NCBI GenBank assembly: GCA_964624795.1
Contig: CAZUZS010000018.1
Span: 5,411-69,410, forward strand
Length of the DNA: 64,000 nucleotides
Direction of reading: 5' to 3'
Source: CAZUZS01 sp964624795
GTDB lineage: Bacteria; Calditrichota; Calditrichia; RBG-13-44-9
Positions 62,121 to 64,000 of the stretch are shown here, piece by piece. Below the pieces are notes generated by a model. The model made no database searches, was not told the origin of the DNA, and worked only from the letters and a program-made list of their open reading frames with translations. A program made the translations under genes and the position numbers. Position 1 is the stretch's first letter; every line of letters begins with the position of its first letter.

Positions 62121-63452
62121 CTATAAACGAATCACCCGGTTCGGGACCGGCCGGATGATAGATTCCGCCGGACGGGTTTCACCGAGGCGTTCCGCCATCC
62201 ATTCCTGCGCCTGCGCTTCACCGTGGCATAGAACGACCTTTCGTGGCGCAAGTGTTTCGATCATCGAAAGCAGCTCCTCCCGGTGAGAATGGGCGGAAAA
62301 GCGAAAAACATCCATCCCGCACCAAACTTCATCCACGCCAAAAATTTCCCTGATTTTTTCGACCTGCATTTCGCGAAGCGAGCCGCCGGGCGTCTCCGGG
62401 TCGGCCCACCCGACAAACGCAATGGCATTTCTCGGCTCCTTCAGAAAATCGCCGGCAATCTGGTAAGAAATTGTATTGGGCAGCATCATCCCGGAAGTGG
62501 CCAAAATAATGCTTGGTTTGCGGAAGCGTTTTCCCTGCAATGTGTCATAACTGATGGCGCGCAGCCGGGTATGGCGATATTCAGGATAAATCTTGTGCAG
62601 TTGCCTGTCGTAAATTTTGTTTATTTCGATCCCGAAACCGGTGATGTAAATGGGCACTGCCGGGATCTTGCTTTTTTGAACCAGGCTGTGCAGCAACACC
62701 ATAATTTCCTGGGTGCGTCCCAGTGCAAATACGGGAATGAGAATCGCCCCGCCCAAATGCAGCCTGTCGCTCAGGAATTGGCTGAATCGCCTGACCTCGG
62801 AAGACTTCTTCAATGAAGGCGCCCGTTCGTCCGCACCATACGTCGTTTCCGTAATGAGGATGTCGGTCGTCTGCGGATAACGCGCCCCCTTCAGAATAAA
62901 TTGAGATGATTTCTTGGTATTACCGGTATAAAAAATCGACCTTCCCCGCCAGTCAATTTCCACACCTGCGGAACCCAGGATGTGCCCTGCATCCCAAAAG
63001 GTGATCCCGATCTCGCTTTCCTGAAATCCATGTATCTTGAAGGGAAACTGGTAGTCGAAAGATTGAAAGAGAAAAAGGATATTTTCGACCTCTTCGGCAG
63101 TGTAGAGCGGCTGGAATTTGACCCGCCCATCAGAGGCCCGTCGTTCCTGCACCCTGAGGTAGTGAAAGAGCATGACCTCGCTTAGCGCGGCGGTGGCCGG
63201 CGTCATGTAGACGCGGGCTTGCGGGAAATAGCGGAGCGCCACCGGCAGCGAGCCGAGATGGTCCAGGTGGGCGTGTGAAATGATGATGGCATTCACCGGC
63301 TGGTTTTTTATGCTCTCAAAATCCGGGACTTCCTGGGTATTGGGATCCAGGCCGGCATCCAGCAGTATTCCCCACTCGCCCAATTTCAGATAGTGGGCAG
63401 ACGCACCAATGCGCTGAGTGTCTCCCAGGTTGATATATTCAATTTCCGCCAT
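62121..63452 (-). CDS. Metallo-beta-lactamase/beta-CASP RNA-processing hydrolase
   Basis: A 443-residue zinc hydrolase of the CPSF73/YSH1-like RNase group. The HxHxDH motif is HAHLDH (60-65), followed by WDAGHILGSAGVEI, then ITETTYGADERAP. The beta-CASP insert spans roughly 205-330 (GGAILIPVFALGRTQEIMVLL). At the end come SGMMLP, FRFSAHSHREELLSMI and KVVLCHGEAQAQEWM. The conserved motifs A-C can be matched in order. Such enzymes act as endo/exoribonucleases in RNA maturation; the RNA substrate is unknown. A single gene; no KH extension as in archaeal homologues is visible. Confidence 0.9.
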   Translation of the reverse strand: MAEIEYINLGDTQRIGASAHYLKLGEWGILLDAGLDPNTQEVPDFESIKNQPVNAIIISHAHLDHLGSLPVALRYFPQARVYMTPATAALSEVMLFHYLRVQERRASDGRVKFQPLYTAEEVENILFLFQSFDYQFPFKIHGFQESEIGITFWDAGHILGSAGVEIDWRGRSIFYTGNTKKSSQFILKGARYPQTTDILITETTYGADERAPSLKKSSEVRRFSQFLSDRLHLGGAILIPVFALGRTQEIMVLLHSLVQKSKIPAVPIYITGFGIEINKIYDRQLHKIYPEYRHTRLRAISYDTLQGKRFRKPSIILATSGMMLPNTISYQIAGDFLKEPRNAIAFVGWADPETPGGSLREMQVEKIREIFGVDEVWCGMDVFRFSAHSHREELLSMIETLAPRKVVLCHGEAQAQEWMAERLGETRPAESIIRPVPNRVIRL

Positions 63453-63492
63453 CTATCTCCATCTTGTCCCGATTCCTGATGAATTTGTTTTT

Positions 63493-63519
63493 GACAGGAT
63501 TAACAGGATTCACGGGATG
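63493..63519. repeat. Three imperfect 9-base direct repeats
   Basis: GACAGGATT, AACAGGATT and CACGGGATG follow one another between the beta-CASP gene and the methyltransferase gene. I recall similar ACAGGATT-type tandem units in intergenic sequence of many environmental bacteria, but cannot cite a family. Confidence 0.5.
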
Positions 63520-63688
63520 CCTGCTACTTCCATTTGATGCTAATTCTCCATTTATCCGGTTATGTGACAACATCCGTTATAACACCGGAAATCACAAACA
63601 TTACCGCTCGACAGATAATAGGAGGCAATGCTCCTTTACTTAATAATTCCAATACTCCCGGCTTTCGAATTTCCCAGAACCCTCATTT

Positions 63689-64000
63689 TCATTTGACCGC
63701 CTCCAGCAGCGCCATTTTGCCCTTCAGTTGAATTTTCCTGCTTTTCCTAAAACCAGCTTTCCTCAACCAATCTTTCATTTCCTGAAGACTGTAACTGTTG
63801 CCCCGCTCGGTATTGACCAGCATATTCACTGCAAATAAAGTCCCGACCAACGGGCCGGTCTTGTCGCGGTTCAGGAAGAAATCGCGGATGATGATTTTTC
63901 CGCCTTCTTCCAGCGAATCGTAAACCCGCTGCAGCAGCGCGCGGTTTTCCTGTGCGCTGTAGATATGCAAAATGCTGGAGAGCAGCGCCGCATCGTAGCC
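63689..64000 (-). CDS. SAM-dependent O-methyltransferase, C-terminal part (5' end outside the window)
   Basis: The frame is open to the right edge, with GYDAALLSSILHIYSAQENRALLQRVYDSLEEGGKIII covering the post-SAM-site segment of acetylserotonin/hydroxyneurosporene-type O-methyltransferases. The end (SLQEMKDWLRKAGFRKSRKIQLKGKMALLEAVK) has the usual SxxEWxxLLxxAGF motif. About 103 residues are visible; the SAM-binding glycine motif and any N-terminal dimerisation domain lie outside the window. The substrate is unknown. Confidence 0.85.
   Translation of the reverse strand, partial: GYDAALLSSILHIYSAQENRALLQRVYDSLEEGGKIIIRDFFLNRDKTGPLVGTLFAVNMLVNTERGNSYSLQEMKDWLRKAGFRKSRKIQLKGKMALLEAVK

Noticed and set aside
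63534..63731. Plus-strand frame of 65 codons near the right edge
   Set aside because: It has no binding site, no resemblance to known proteins, and overlaps the methyltransferase 3' end.
1..64000. CRISPR arrays, rRNA, prophage or insertion sequences
   Set aside because: No regularly spaced repeats, rRNA-like segments, transposase/integrase motifs or terminal inverted repeats were seen anywhere in the window.

Overview
The window looks like one contig of a draft or metagenome-assembled genome from a Gram-negative, FCB-group bacterium. It contains two runs of exactly 100 N, each inside a gene. Calditrichota, candidate phylum KSB1 or Ignavibacteria fit best. Four points support this. Several exported proteins end in a type IX secretion (T9SS)-type sorting domain with the motif NYPNPFNP. 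A PorV/PorQ-family barrel and a SusC-like TonB receptor are present. A GWxTD-type exported protein is present. Diaminopimelate epimerase implies mDAP peptidoglycan. Unlike most Bacteroidetes, many genes have strong GGAGG-type ribosome binding sites, and TTG starts are common. The phylum call is inference from gene content.

Layout. 1-2.6 kb: succinate dehydrogenase operon sdhC-sdhD-sdhA (minus strand, sdhA cut by the window edge), preceded by a good sigma70-type promoter and a near-perfect Fur box. 2.8-14 kb: housekeeping genes, namely an aminotransferase broken by a gap, a site-2 protease, a small membrane protein, an inositol-phosphatase/PRPP-synthetase pair, phosphomannomutase/phosphoglucomutase, an MFS transporter, a membrane protein with a left-handed beta-helix, and an M49 peptidase broken by a gap. 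14.1-17.2 kb: a compact operon of two odd lipoproteins (one Tyr/Trp-rich, one with a CxxCH haem-binding motif) and a FadL-like outer-membrane barrel, closed by a terminator. I consider this the most novel-looking locus. 17.8-28.5 kb: clpC with terminator, an Mth938-fold protein, comEC, a GWxTD-like protein, a PCMT with a possible export signal, a GAF histidine kinase and endonuclease V.

28.6-33.3 kb: two lytic transglycosylases (Slt70-like and MltD-like), the latter translationally coupled to a STAS protein. 33.5-49.5 kb: a secretome block containing a matrixin-type metalloprotease with a small exported partner, a 1030-residue multidomain exported protein, the operon TonB receptor / large exported protein / PorV-like barrel, and another T9SS-type cargo. 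Most of these units end in strong intrinsic terminators. 49.9-57.8 kb: an operon of TPR lipoprotein, mannose-1-phosphate guanylyltransferase, a small unknown protein and a PilZ protein; then a UPF0316 membrane protein, an Ig-like lipoprotein coupled to dapF, and a zinc-ribbon/acyltransferase fusion. 58-62 kb: the classical ffh-rpsP-khpA-rimM-trmD-rplS cluster, with an unusually long acidic tail on S16 and a strong hairpin in front of rimM. 62-64 kb: a beta-CASP-type metallo-hydrolase and the 3' end of an O-methyltransferase gene.

How parts connect. Phosphomannomutase plus ManC gives a route to GDP-mannose, and the PilZ protein in the manC operon hints at c-di-GMP control of surface polysaccharide. 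The lytic transglycosylases, dapF, comEC and the T9SS cargo all act at the envelope. No rRNA, tRNA, CRISPR array, prophage or intact insertion sequence was recognised.
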